This document shows positions 8,167 to 16,033 of a DNA stretch of 31,511 nt, piece by piece. The notes beneath the pieces are model-generated. The model had not been told where the DNA came from, made no database searches, and worked only from the letters and a program-made list of their open reading frames with translations. The position numbers were made by a program, and so were the translations under genes. Each line of letters opens with the position of its first letter. Position 1 is the stretch's first letter. The DNA is taken from NCBI GenBank assembly GCA_964547415.1, contig CAZJNX010000022.1, positions 1 through 31,511 on the forward strand, read 5' to 3'. Origin of the DNA: CAZJNX01 sp964547415 (GTDB taxonomy: Bacteria; Pseudomonadota; Alphaproteobacteria; Rhizobiales; Amorphaceae).

Positions 8167-9393
8167 GGCCCGGAGGTCCAAGCCCTGTTCGACTTCGGCG
8201 GACGGACGCCGGGCTTTGCCGAGTGGCTGGAGCGTTGCGTCGATCCGCGGGACCGACCGCTGTTCGACGCCGCCGTCGAGCGGGCGGCCGCCGGGGAGGA
8301 CGCCTTCACCTTCGATTTCCGCTCGCCGGGTCCGGACGGCCCGCGGTGGATGAGCGTCACCGGGCGGCTCACCATCGACGTGGACGGTCGGCCGGTCCGG
8401 GCCCACGGCATCGTCGCCGACGTCACGCGCCGCGTCCGCGCCGAGGAGGCGCTGCGGGCGAGCGAGGAGCGGCTGCGCCTCGCGCTTGCGGCCGGCCGGA
8501 TCGGGGTGTGGGACTATCACGTCGACGCCGACCGGGTGACCTGGTCGAGCAGCGCCGTGCCGGCGGCCGCCGTCGCCGCCCCGGCCGAGCCGCGGACCCT
8601 GGAGGACTTCTTCGCCCTCGTGGACCCGCGGGACCGGGGCGGGGTGCGCGCGGCGATCGACGCCGCGCTCTCGGGCGATGCGTCCTATCACACGGAGATG
8701 CGCCTCGCGGTCGAGGGGCCGCCCGTGTGGATCGAGACCCGCGCGAGCGTCCTGCGGGACCGGGAGGGCCGGGCGGTCCGCATGATCGGCGTCGACCGCG
8801 ACGTGACGGCCGAGAAGGCGGCTGAGGCGCATCTTCGCAGCCTGGCCGCGGAGTACGACCACCGCACGCGCAACGTCTTCCAGATCGTCCAGGCGCTCGT
8901 CGTGCAGTCGCTCTCCCCCGGGCCGGAGCGACGGCGGCTCCTCGACCGGCTCGGCGCGATGTTCCGCGCCCACGGCGCGGCCGCCGGCGGCGCGGGCGAC
9001 CTCGAGGAGACGGTCCGCCTCGCCCTTTCGCCCTACCCGCCGGATCGGATCGCGGTGACCGGGCCGCCGGTGGCGCTCTCGCCCCCCGCCGCCTCCACCC
9101 TCGTCCTCGTCTTCCACGAGCTCGCGACCAACGCGGCCAAGTACGGCGCCCTCGGGGAGGAGGACGGCCGGGTCGACGTCGCGTGGCGGGTCGAGGGGGC
9201 GGGGGGCCCGGAGGCGCGGCTGTCGCTGCAGTGGCGCGAGACGGCGGGCCGCCCGATCGCGCCGCCAGCGCGGCAAGGCTTCGGGACCCAGCTCGTCACC
9301 GAGAGCATCGCCAGCGCCCTCGGGGGAACGGCCGCGCTCGACTACCCGCCGTCCGGCCTCCTGGCGACGTTCACGATCCCCTCGCCGCCCTCT
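8167..9393 (+). pseudogene. Kinase half of the split HWE histidine kinase
   Basis: This is the same frame as the preceding PAS half, directly after the TAA. It completes PAS domain 3 (GPEVQALFDFGGRTPGFAEW onward), then a fourth PAS domain (about 8440-8820, SEERLRLALAAGRIGVWDYH). The HWE phosphoacceptor helix follows (EYDHRTRNVFQIVQALV), then the catalytic domain with HELATNAAKYGAL, the defining WxE motif in LQWRETAG and the glycine-rich GFGTQLV. All catalytic features are present. The first available ATG is at 8350, inside PAS 3, without a good ribosome binding site. Family homology ends near 9393, but the frame has no stop there and stays open to 10344, running antisense through the response regulator. 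The end given here is where homology stops. Confidence 0.75.
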
Positions 9394-9402
9394 CGCCGTC
9401 TC

Positions 9403-9831
9403 GAGGGACGGGGTGAGCGAGGGGGACGGCGTCCCCGCGGCGGCGAAGCCGGCGAGGATGTCGCGCAGCTCGTCCGCGGCGAACGGCTTGACGAGGAGCG
9501 GCCGTCCCTCGAAGCGCGGGGGGATCGCCGGGCTGAGGTGGCCGGTCATGAAGGCGAACGGAATCGTGCGCTCGACGAGCGTCTCGGCGAGGGCGAACGG
9601 CCGGGACCGCCCGACGCACAGGTCGAGGAGGGCGCCCGCGATCTCGCGCCCGCCCACCACGGCGGCTGCCTCCGACACGTCGCTGCAGCCCACGACGCGG
9701 CAGGGGGCGAGCTCGGCGAGCAGCGCCTTCAGCCCGATCATCACGATGGGATCGTCCTCGAGAACCAGAATCGAAGGCAGACCGTCATCGCCGGTCTCGG
9801 CCAGTGTGGTTGTGAACAGGTTCAGCGCCAC
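9403..9831 (-). CDS. Single-domain response regulator (receiver)
   Basis: A CheY-like receiver with every conserved residue: acidic cluster EDD at residues 25-27 (ILVLEDDPIVMIGLKALL), phosphoacceptor Asp70 in GALLDLCVG, Thr96 in FMTG, and Lys115 with its Pro in LLVKPF. The start is a GTG at 9831 with GGGGAG close upstream. The receiver fold ends near residue 133 (about 9433). No stop follows; the frame stays open for more than a thousand further codons antisense to the kinase gene, so the end given is only an estimate. HWE kinases commonly pair with such single-domain regulators, so this is probably the partner of the convergent kinase. It has no output domain, so it would act by protein contact or as a phosphate sink. 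Confidence 0.75.
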
Positions 9832-10095
9832 AGCTCCCCGTGGTGTTCAAGCCATCGCCCAGGCAATGGTCTTGCCCCGGCCGAAAGGCGGCATGCCACA
9901 ATTTCAGCGCGACACGGGCCGGATCTTCGAGGACATGGGGCTACGCCCGCCGCGGGGCGCCTTTCGAGACGAATTAGCACAGAATGTCCGGGAGGCAAAC
10001 GAGGGGCTGCGGATGCGTCGGCGGGCGAGGGGACCGGTGGCACCTGGCTCGCGCGGCCGCTAGGGTGGGGCGGTCCGACAAGCGGAGCGTGCACC

Positions 10096-10344
10096 TTGGA
10101 TACCGAGCTCTTGAGGCCGGCGCTGATCCTCGGCGTCCTCGCCTTCCTCATCGTCCTCAACGTCATCGAGTTCCGGGGCAAGCGGCGGCGCGACGCGGCC
10201 GATATGGAGGCGCTCGCCCTCGACGAGCGGCCCGAGATCCGGCTCGCCCGCAAGCAGTACCTCCAGACGCAGAACATCGAGCAGGTGGCCCACATCATCA
10301 ACAGCGTCCTCATCGCCCTCCTGGTCGCGGTGCTGACGGCGTGA
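10096..10344 (+). CDS. Small two-helix membrane protein, 82 aa
   Basis: I do not recognise a family. The protein has a hydrophobic helix at about residues 4-24 (ALILGVLAFLIVLNVIEF). A charged middle part follows, with GKRRRDAADMEALALDERPE and ARKQYLQTQNIEQVAH. A second helix forms the C-terminus (INSVLIALLVAVLTA). The likely start is TTG at 10096, with GGAG eight bases upstream; no ATG or GTG in frame gives a better start. The stop overlaps the GTG of the next gene by four bases (GTGA), so the two are probably co-translated. The Lys/Arg-rich stretch right after helix 1 suggests a cytoplasmic middle loop. The same frame is open far upstream, but that part reads antisense to the response regulator and is not credible protein. 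Confidence 0.6.
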   Translation: MDTELLRPALILGVLAFLIVLNVIEFRGKRRRDAADMEALALDERPEIRLARKQYLQTQNIEQVAHIINSVLIALLVAVLTA

Positions 10345-10991
10345 GGATCCTCGTCTTCGGCGCCACCGGCGGGACGGGACGGGCGGTCGTGGCGCGGGCC
10401 CTCGCCGCGGGCTTCGCCGTCACCGCCTTCGTGCGGGACCCCTCGAAGCTCCCGCCCGCCGAAGGCCTCGCCATCGTCGAGGGGGACGCGATGCGCGCGG
10501 AGGACGTGGCGCGGGCGGTCCCGGGACACGATGCCGTCGTCGTCGCCCTCGGCAACCCGCAAGGGTCCCTCGCCCGCCTCATGGGCGCGCGGCGGACGAC
10601 GGCGCCGGACGTGTGCGAGGTCGGCACGCGCAACATCGTGGCGGCGCTGCCCGCGGGCGCGAAGGTGCCGCTCGTCGTCGTCAGCGCCTACGGCGTCGGC
10701 GAGACGCGCGACAGGCTCCCCTTCCTCTACAGGCTGTTCTATCGCCTCGTCCTCGCCGAGCAGATCGCCGACAAGGAGCGGCAGGAGGCGGTCCTGAAGG
10801 AGACCGACCTCCCTTGCGTCCTGGTCCAGCCCGCCGCCCTCACCGACAGGCCGGCGACGGGCCGCTGGACGGCGAGCGAGGAGGGTGCCCTCGGCCGGAC
10901 CGAGGTCTCCCGCGCGGACCTTGCCGACTTCATCGTGCAGATGCTGTCGGACGGGATTCCCGCCGGGAAGACCATCGCCTTTTCCGGCTGA
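10341..10991 (+). CDS. NAD(P)-binding protein (NmrA/atypical SDR type)
   Basis: This is a 216-residue Rossmann-fold protein of the NAD(P)-binding family that includes NmrA-like and flavin-reductase-like enzymes. The N-terminal RILVFGATGGTGRAVVARAL carries the GATGGTG nucleotide-binding loop. FVRDPSKLP at the end of strand 2 has an Arg placed to favour NADPH. VVSAYGVGETRD and CVLVQPAALTD are typical later strands. There is no classical YxxxK catalytic pair, as usual in this group, so the reaction cannot be assigned. The GTG start at 10341 overlaps the stop of the small membrane protein gene, giving translational coupling. The length is normal for the family. Confidence 0.85.
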   Translation: MRILVFGATGGTGRAVVARALAAGFAVTAFVRDPSKLPPAEGLAIVEGDAMRAEDVARAVPGHDAVVVALGNPQGSLARLMGARRTTAPDVCEVGTRNIVAALPAGAKVPLVVVSAYGVGETRDRLPFLYRLFYRLVLAEQIADKERQEAVLKETDLPCVLVQPAALTDRPATGRWTASEEGALGRTEVSRADLADFIVQMLSDGIPAGKTIAFSG

Positions 10992-11173
10992 TCGCCGGGC
11001 CCGGGGCTTTCGGCGCGGGTGCCGGCCGACGGACGGCGCCGGGCGGGGCGCGCCGAACTGCGAGTCGCAGCCGCGCCCGCACCGTCCCGCGGTGCCGGCG
11101 GGACGTCGCCGACGCCCGGGAACGGCGGGACGGCTCGGCCGGTTGCGCATGGGGCGGCGGGGCGCCGGGACGT

Positions 11174-11532
11174 GAACCATGGTGGGCGGTCGTCGAGGAC
11201 ATCTCCTTCGCCCACACGGTGTTGCGCACCTGGACCGACACCCGCCCCATCGTTCCCCACGCGGACCTCTTGTCGAAGTGGTTCGACAACCGGTCGAGGG
11301 GCGGCGAGGAGGTCTGTCGGAGCGCGCGCCGTCGCGGCACCGCGGGTGGAGATGGTGGAGGCCGACGCGGACGCGGCGATGGTCCGGGTCTGGGGCCGGG
11401 GCACGACGGCGCTGTCGTCCTGGACGCGCCACAAGGACAGGCGCGAGAGGATCCTGCGCGTCCCGAGGGAGCGCGACGGCGGTGCCTTCCTGCGGAGCTC
11501 GCGCCACGTCCGCGCGGGCCCCACCGGGGATG
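11174..11532 (+). pseudogene. MscS-family mechanosensitive channel remnant
   Basis: Two plus-strand frames carry adjacent parts of an MscS-type channel. From 11174 the frame reads VVEDISFAHTVLRTWTDTRP then IVPHADLLSKWFDNRSRG, matching the conserved beta domain (G-VeeI...TvlRtwD.r.ivvPN...N.sR). From about 11331 another frame reads VEMVEADADAAMVRVWGRGT then LSSWTRHKDRRERILR, matching the C-terminal domain. A frameshift and apparently a missing piece of about 40 codons separate them, and the transmembrane N-terminus is absent. The relic lies in an 823-base gap (10992-11814) that otherwise holds nothing I can recognise. Confidence 0.55.
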
Positions 11533-11814
11533 CCTCGCGGCGGGAGCCGGCGGCGGGGCCGGGCGCCCATGGCGGACGGGGGCGCCGGGGGCCTCCGCTC
11601 GCCCGCGCACGGCCGGGCCGGTCGCGGCCGCGACGCCGGCGTGGTACGGGCGAGTGGCGGCCCCCCGCCGGTAGCCGGCGGGTGGTGACGGACGCCGGAC
11701 GGGAAGGGGCGCCTTGGGGGATGTCGTGACGAGGGACGGGGCGATGTTGCCGGAACGGCGCGCGGCGCCACGCGTGGCCCCCTCGGCCGGTGGCGCGGCC
11801 GCCCGCGTGTGCCG

Positions 11815-13062
11815 ATGGTGACGCTCGTCCTCGGCGCGGGGGTCGCCGGGCTGTCGACCGCCTTCTTCCTCCAGGAGGCCGGCGAGGACGTCACCGTGAT
11901 CGACGCGGCGGCCGGGCCCGCGGGCGGGGCGAGCGGCGGCAACGCCGGCCTCCTCGTCCCGAGCCAGTCGGCGCCCCTCAACGGGCCCGGCGTCCACCGG
12001 GAGGTGCTCGCCGCCCTCTTCCGGCGGGACGGACCGGTGGTCATCGACCCGCGGATGGGCCCGTCGGACTGGCGCTGGGTGGCCGGCTTCCTGCGCAACG
12101 CCGCGCCGGAGCGCCACCGGGCCCACACCGGCCTCGTCCTCTCGCTCGCCCGCTACAGCCGCCGCGTGCTGGAGGCGCTCGCCGCCGACGCCGGCATCCC
12201 GGAGGCGGCGGTCCGGCCCGGCGTCCTCCTCCTCGCGCGCGGGGCCGCGGGGGAGCGGCGCGTGGCGGGCACCGCAAAGGCGCTCGCCCGGCTCGGCCTC
12301 GCGGCGACGCGCCTGTCCCGCGAGGCGGTCCTCGCCCGGGAGCCGGCCCTTGCGCCGGTGGGCGGCGAGATCGCCGCGGGGCTGCTCACGCCGGAAGACG
12401 GGAGCGGGGACTGCGAGGGCTTCTGCCGCGCCCTCGCCGGGCGGCTCGCGGCGGGCGGCGCGCGGCTGCGCTTCGGCGAGCGGGTCCGGCGGATCGAGGT
12501 GGCGGGCGGGCGCGTCGCCGCCGTCGCGACGGAGGCGCAGACGCTTGCCGCGGACCGGGTGGTCGTCGCCCTCGGGGCGGCCTCGCCCGCGCTCCTTGCC
12601 CCGCTCGGCCTGCGCCTGCCCGTGCGGCCCGTCCACGGCCTGTCCTTCACGATCCCGGGAAACGCGTGGCCTCGCCCCCCGCACCTGCCGGTGCGCGACG
12701 CGGACGCGCGCATCGTCGTCACCCCGTTCGGGGACCGGGTGCGCGTCACCGGGATGGCGGTGATCGGGCGCGCCGCGGCGGTGAAGCCGGCCCATGCCGA
12801 CCGGGTGCGTGCGGCGCTCCTGTCGCTGTTTCCCGAGGCGCCGCTGGCGGCGGCGGGGCCGGTGCGGGTCGCGGCGCGGCCGGTCAGCCGCCGCGGGCCG
12901 CCGATCCTGGGGCCGACGCCGGTGGCGGGGCTCCACCTCGCCGTCGGCCACGGGCCCCTCGGCTGGACCCTCGGCCCGGGCTCGGGCCGGATCGTTGCCG
13001 ACCTCGCCTTCGGCCGGCCGCCGGCGATCGACGTCGCCGGCTTATTCTACGGGTCGGCCTGA
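11815..13062 (+). CDS. FAD-dependent amine oxidoreductase (DadA/DAO family)
   Basis: This protein of about 415 residues belongs to the D-amino acid oxidase/dehydrogenase superfamily, which oxidises the C-N bond of amino acids or related amines with FAD. The FAD-binding VLGAGVAGLSTAFFLQEAG sits at the very N-terminus, followed by ASGGNAGLLVPSQS, the segment before the active site seen in DadA proteins. The C-terminal PVSRRGPPILGPTPVAG then HLAVGHGPLGWTLGPGSG matches the family's FAD-closing motif. The start is ambiguous: GTG at 11809 or ATG at 11815. The ATG is chosen because it leaves the usual two or three residues before the first strand. The gene converges on the TRAP permease gene with a 16-base gap. 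It is a plausible partner of that transporter; the substrate is unknown. Confidence 0.88.
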   Translation: MVTLVLGAGVAGLSTAFFLQEAGEDVTVIDAAAGPAGGASGGNAGLLVPSQSAPLNGPGVHREVLAALFRRDGPVVIDPRMGPSDWRWVAGFLRNAAPERHRAHTGLVLSLARYSRRVLEALAADAGIPEAAVRPGVLLLARGAAGERRVAGTAKALARLGLAATRLSREAVLAREPALAPVGGEIAAGLLTPEDGSGDCEGFCRALAGRLAAGGARLRFGERVRRIEVAGGRVAAVATEAQTLAADRVVVALGAASPALLAPLGLRLPVRPVHGLSFTIPGNAWPRPPHLPVRDADARIVVTPFGDRVRVTGMAVIGRAAAVKPAHADRVRAALLSLFPEAPLAAAGPVRVAARPVSRRGPPILGPTPVAGLHLAVGHGPLGWTLGPGSGRIVADLAFGRPPAIDVAGLFYGSA

Positions 13063-13070
13063 CGCCGTCC

Positions 13071-13089
13071 GCCCGGCCTCAGCCCGGGC
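13071..13089. terminator. Hairpin between convergent genes
   Basis: GCCCGG (13071-13076) and CCGGGC (13084-13089) can pair with a 7-base loop. It lies between the oxidoreductase stop and the last codons of dctM, so it may stop transcripts from the plus side. There is no T-run. Confidence 0.35.
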
Positions 13090-14395
13090 TCATGATCTGG
13101 CCCGGGAGCCACAGCGCGATGCCCGGAAAGAGCGTCAGGAGCACCACCGCGAGGCCCATCAGGAGGAAGAAGGGGAGGGCGGCGACGGCGATCTCCCCGA
13201 TCGGCTGGCGCGTCAGCCCCTGCAGCACGAACAGGTTGAAGCCGACGGGCGGCGTCACCTGGCCCATCTCCACCATGATGACGAGGAAGATGCCAAACCA
13301 GATCGGGTCGAACCCGGCGCCGACCGCGAGCGGGAGCGTGATCGGCAGGCTCATCACGATGATGGAGATGCCGTCCACGAACATGCCCAGCACGATGTAG
13401 AAGATGGCGAGCGCGATGATGAGCTGGAAGTCGGAAAGGTCCAGCGCGTCGATCGCCCGCGCCACGTCCTGGGGCACGTGCAGGTAGCCCATGGCGGTGG
13501 CGAGGAAGGCGGCCGCCGCCAGGATCGAGCACACCATGCAGGAGGTGAGCGTGGCGTTCATCAGTGAGGTCTTGATGACCTCGAAGGTGAGCTCGCGGGT
13601 CACGAGGGTCAGGATCAGCGTCGCCGTCACGCCGACGGCGGCCGCCTCCGAGGGGGTCGCGAAGCCGGTGTAGATCGAGCCCAGCACCACCACGATGAGC
13701 CCGACGATGGGAAGGAGCTTGAGCGCGCCGCCCAGCATGTCCCGGGCGGTGTAGTCGGACGGGCCGCCCGGCGCGAGCCGCCGGTCCAGGAGGCAGCGCA
13801 CGATGATGTAGAGGGAATAGAGCCCCGCGATCATCAGCCCCGGCAGGACGCCCGCGATGAACAGCCGCGCGATCGACACCTCCGCGAGCACCCCGTAGAT
13901 GATCATGACGATCGACGGCGGGATGAGGAGGCCGAGGCTGCCCGCGCCCGCCAGCGAGCCGACCGACAGGCTGCGGCTGTAGCCGCGGTCGTCGAGCTCG
14001 GCCGTGGTGATGCGGCCGATGGTGGCCGTCGTCGCCGCGCTCGAGCCCGAGACGGCGGCGAACAGGGTGGAGCCGAGGACGTTGACGTGGAGGAGGCGGC
14101 CGGGCACCCGGTCGACGAGGGGGGCGAGCCCCTCGAACAGGCGGTCCGCCACCCGCGTTCGGAAGAAGATCTCGCCCATCCACACGAACATGGGGATCGC
14201 CGCGAGCTCCCACGCGCTCGAGGATCGGTAGACGATCCGCGCGGCGACCAGCCCCGTGCGGTGGAGCGAGAAGTCGTTGAGGACGATCAGCCCGACGATG
14301 CTGACCATCAACAGGCCGACGAAGACCCACGCGCCCGTGCCAAAGAAGAAGAGGATCAGGCACAGGACCGCAAGACCAGTGACGAGCGCGTCCAT
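13079..14395 (-). CDS. dctM: TRAP transporter large permease (DctM-type)
   Basis: This 438-residue polytopic membrane protein is the transport subunit of a tripartite ATP-independent transporter, which uses an ion gradient to import organic acids or similar solutes. It shows about a dozen hydrophobic helices and the family motifs: PMFVWMGEIFF, the FAAVSGSSAATTATIGRI region, the AGAGSLGLLIPPSIVMIIYG segment and, near the end, VEMGQVTPPVGFNLFVLQG. Its length is normal. Its ATG follows the dctQ stop by a single base, so the two are co-translated. It is the last gene of the set dctP-dctQ-dctM. The substrate is not readable from this subunit. Confidence 0.95.
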   Translation of the reverse strand: MDALVTGLAVLCLILFFFGTGAWVFVGLLMVSIVGLIVLNDFSLHRTGLVAARIVYRSSSAWELAAIPMFVWMGEIFFRTRVADRLFEGLAPLVDRVPGRLLHVNVLGSTLFAAVSGSSAATTATIGRITTAELDDRGYSRSLSVGSLAGAGSLGLLIPPSIVMIIYGVLAEVSIARLFIAGVLPGLMIAGLYSLYIIVRCLLDRRLAPGGPSDYTARDMLGGALKLLPIVGLIVVVLGSIYTGFATPSEAAAVGVTATLILTLVTRELTFEVIKTSLMNATLTSCMVCSILAAAAFLATAMGYLHVPQDVARAIDALDLSDFQLIIALAIFYIVLGMFVDGISIIVMSLPITLPLAVGAGFDPIWFGIFLVIMVEMGQVTPPVGFNLFVLQGLTRQPIGEIAVAALPFFLLMGLAVVLLTLFPGIALWLPGQIMSPG

Positions 14396-14396
14396 T

Positions 14397-14963
14397 CTAC
14401 AGAAGGTCCGTCTGGCGTCTGAGGAAGATGAGGCGGAGGGCGTAGGTCACGAGCTGCAGGCCGAACAGGCAGATCCCGAGGAAGACGGCCGACTGGGGGA
14501 TCCACAGGGGCACTTCGGCGATGGTCTCGCTGACCGAGCCGCGCTCGATGTTCCGCATCAGGTTGCGCCCGATGTACCAGCCGAGGAAGCCGGTGATGAA
14601 CAGGCCGAAGCCGATGCACAGGAACTCGAGCACGCGCTTGAGGCGCGGCCCGACCTGCCCGCGCACGATGTCGACGCGGATGAGCGCGCGGCGGTTGAGC
14701 GCGTGGCCGAGGGCGAGGAAGGTCATGGCGGCGACGCCGTAGCCCACGAACTCGTCGAGCACGTGGGTGGAGCTCTGGAAGAACGCCCTGAGGGCGATCT
14801 CGAACATGACGTGGCCGACCATCAGGACGAGAAGGACGGCGGCGAGCGCCGCCGCCGCTTCCGAGATCCTGTCGACCACGCCGAACAGGCGGGCGAGGAC
14901 GGCCGGCCCCCGGGCGAGGTCGGTCCGTTCGTCGCCGCCAGGCCCGGCCGTCCCCCCGCTCAC
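14397..14963 (-). CDS. dctQ: TRAP transporter small permease (DctQ-type)
   Basis: This 188-residue protein has the four hydrophobic helices of TRAP small subunits, roughly at residues 35-57, 75-95, 115-138 and 156-178. Conserved features include VFEIALRAFF..THVLDEFVGYG after helix 1, and a charged segment with RRALIRVDIVRGQVGPRLKR between helices 2 and 3, typical of DctQ. It bridges the binding protein and the large permease. The GTG start overlaps the dctP stop by four bases (GTGA), so translation is coupled. It is slightly longer than average because of an N-terminal hydrophilic extension of about 25 residues. Confidence 0.92.
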   Translation of the reverse strand: MSGGTAGPGGDERTDLARGPAVLARLFGVVDRISEAAAALAAVLLVLMVGHVMFEIALRAFFQSSTHVLDEFVGYGVAAMTFLALGHALNRRALIRVDIVRGQVGPRLKRVLEFLCIGFGLFITGFLGWYIGRNLMRNIERGSVSETIAEVPLWIPQSAVFLGICLFGLQLVTYALRLIFLRRQTDLL

Positions 14964-15964
14964 TTGCCGGTCTGCTCGCGGTAGGAGTCGAGGACAGCGC
15001 GGCCGGATTCGCCCGCGTCCTCAATCCACTTGGCGATGGCCGCCTGCCCGGCCTCCTGCAGGGCCGCGAGGTAGTCGGCCGAAACGTCCGTGGTGACCGC
15101 GCCACCCTCCTCGGCGATCGTCTTGTAGTTGCGCTCGCGCCGCTCGAGCACCGCGTTCCAGGCGAACTCCTCGGCCTTTCTCGCCGCCTCCATGAGCGCC
15201 TCCTGGTGCTCGGGCGACAGGTCCTCGAAGGCGTCCCGGTTCACGTGGGCGAGGTTGAGCGGGTAGGCGTAGTCCACCTGGGTGAACTGGTTGAGGCCGA
15301 GGTCCCAGAACTTGCCGAAGACGCCGCCTTCCGCGGAGGTGAGCACCGCCTCCGGGCCGCCGGGCGTGCCGAGGGCGTTCATCATGTCGCCCCAGGTCAT
15401 GGTGAAGGCGTTGGCGCCGATCTCGTTCATGGTGACGGTGCCGGCCGCGTCGTAGGTGCGGATCTTGAGGCCCTTGAGGTCCTCGAGGCTGTCGATGGGC
15501 TTGGTGCCCCAAAGGCCCGAGGCCGGCCACGGCACGGCGTAGAGCAGGATCTGGTTGTTGTCCTCGAAGATGCGCTCGTACTCGGGCTTCGCCGCCTGGT
15601 AGAGCGTCCAGGCCTCCTCCGCGTTCGCCGTCAGGAAGGGCAGGGACGACAGCTGGAAGAACGGCTCGATACCGGTGAGCTGCCCGACCAGGGTGTTCGC
15701 CATCTGGATCTCGCCGTCACCGACAGCGTAAAGGTGGTCCTTCGACTTGTAGCCGAGGGCACCGCCCGGGTGCAGGGTGATCACGAAGTCGCCGCCGGTG
15801 CTCTCCATCAGCGCGTCGCGCAGGACGGCGTCCGCCTCGGCGGCGATCGAGGTGGCCTGGTACTCGTTGGACAGGTCCCAGCTGACGCTCTGGGCGTCAG
15901 CCGCGCCGGCCGCGAGCATGAGCCCGGCCCAGGCCGACAGGGACAGACCGATCGTGCGATTCAT
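14960..15964 (-). CDS. dctP: TRAP transporter periplasmic solute-binding protein (DctP-type)
   Basis: This 334-residue precursor has a clear signal peptide: MNRT, a hydrophobic core, then AGAADA with probable cleavage before QSVSW (residue 25). The mature protein has the DctP fold: HPGGALGYKSKDHLYAVGDG near the start of the first lobe, then PFFQLSSLPFLTANAEEAW. The hinge segment DLKGLKIRTYDAAGTVTMNE carries the conserved Arg that pairs with the ligand carboxylate in this family. The ATG at 15964 is preceded by a good AGAGGAG ribosome binding site. It captures the substrate and delivers it to dctQM. A hairpin in the leader (separate entry) separates it from the upstream reductase gene. Confidence 0.95.
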   Translation of the reverse strand: MNRTIGLSLSAWAGLMLAAGAADAQSVSWDLSNEYQATSIAAEADAVLRDALMESTGGDFVITLHPGGALGYKSKDHLYAVGDGEIQMANTLVGQLTGIEPFFQLSSLPFLTANAEEAWTLYQAAKPEYERIFEDNNQILLYAVPWPASGLWGTKPIDSLEDLKGLKIRTYDAAGTVTMNEIGANAFTMTWGDMMNALGTPGGPEAVLTSAEGGVFGKFWDLGLNQFTQVDYAYPLNLAHVNRDAFEDLSPEHQEALMEAARKAEEFAWNAVLERRERNYKTIAEEGGAVTTDVSADYLAALQEAGQAAIAKWIEDAGESGRAVLDSYREQTGK

Positions 15965-15988
15965 TCCTCGTTCTCCTCTGGTGTCGCC

Positions 15989-16011
15989 GGGGCCGATGCG
16001 TCGCCGGCCCC
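15989..16011 (-). terminator. Hairpin between the reductase gene and dctP
   Basis: GGGGCCG (15989-15995) and CGGCCCC (16005-16011) form a perfect 7-base stem with a 9-base loop. It sits 22 bases after the reductase stop and 24 bases before the dctP start, so it could end the reductase transcript or lie in the dctP leader. Confidence 0.4.
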
Positions 16012-16033
16012 TCTCCTTGTGAAGCGCGGCCCG

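Noticed and set aside
5464..9402. Very long open minus-strand frame continuing past the response regulator
   Set aside because: It reads antisense through the kinase and flavoprotein genes, is Arg/Gly/Ala-rich and has no domain. Stop codons are simply rare at this GC content. Only the first 130-140 codons are a real protein.
10930..12951. Long minus-strand frame opposite the DadA-like gene
   Set aside because: It is a shadow of a well-supported plus-strand oxidoreductase; no domain is visible.
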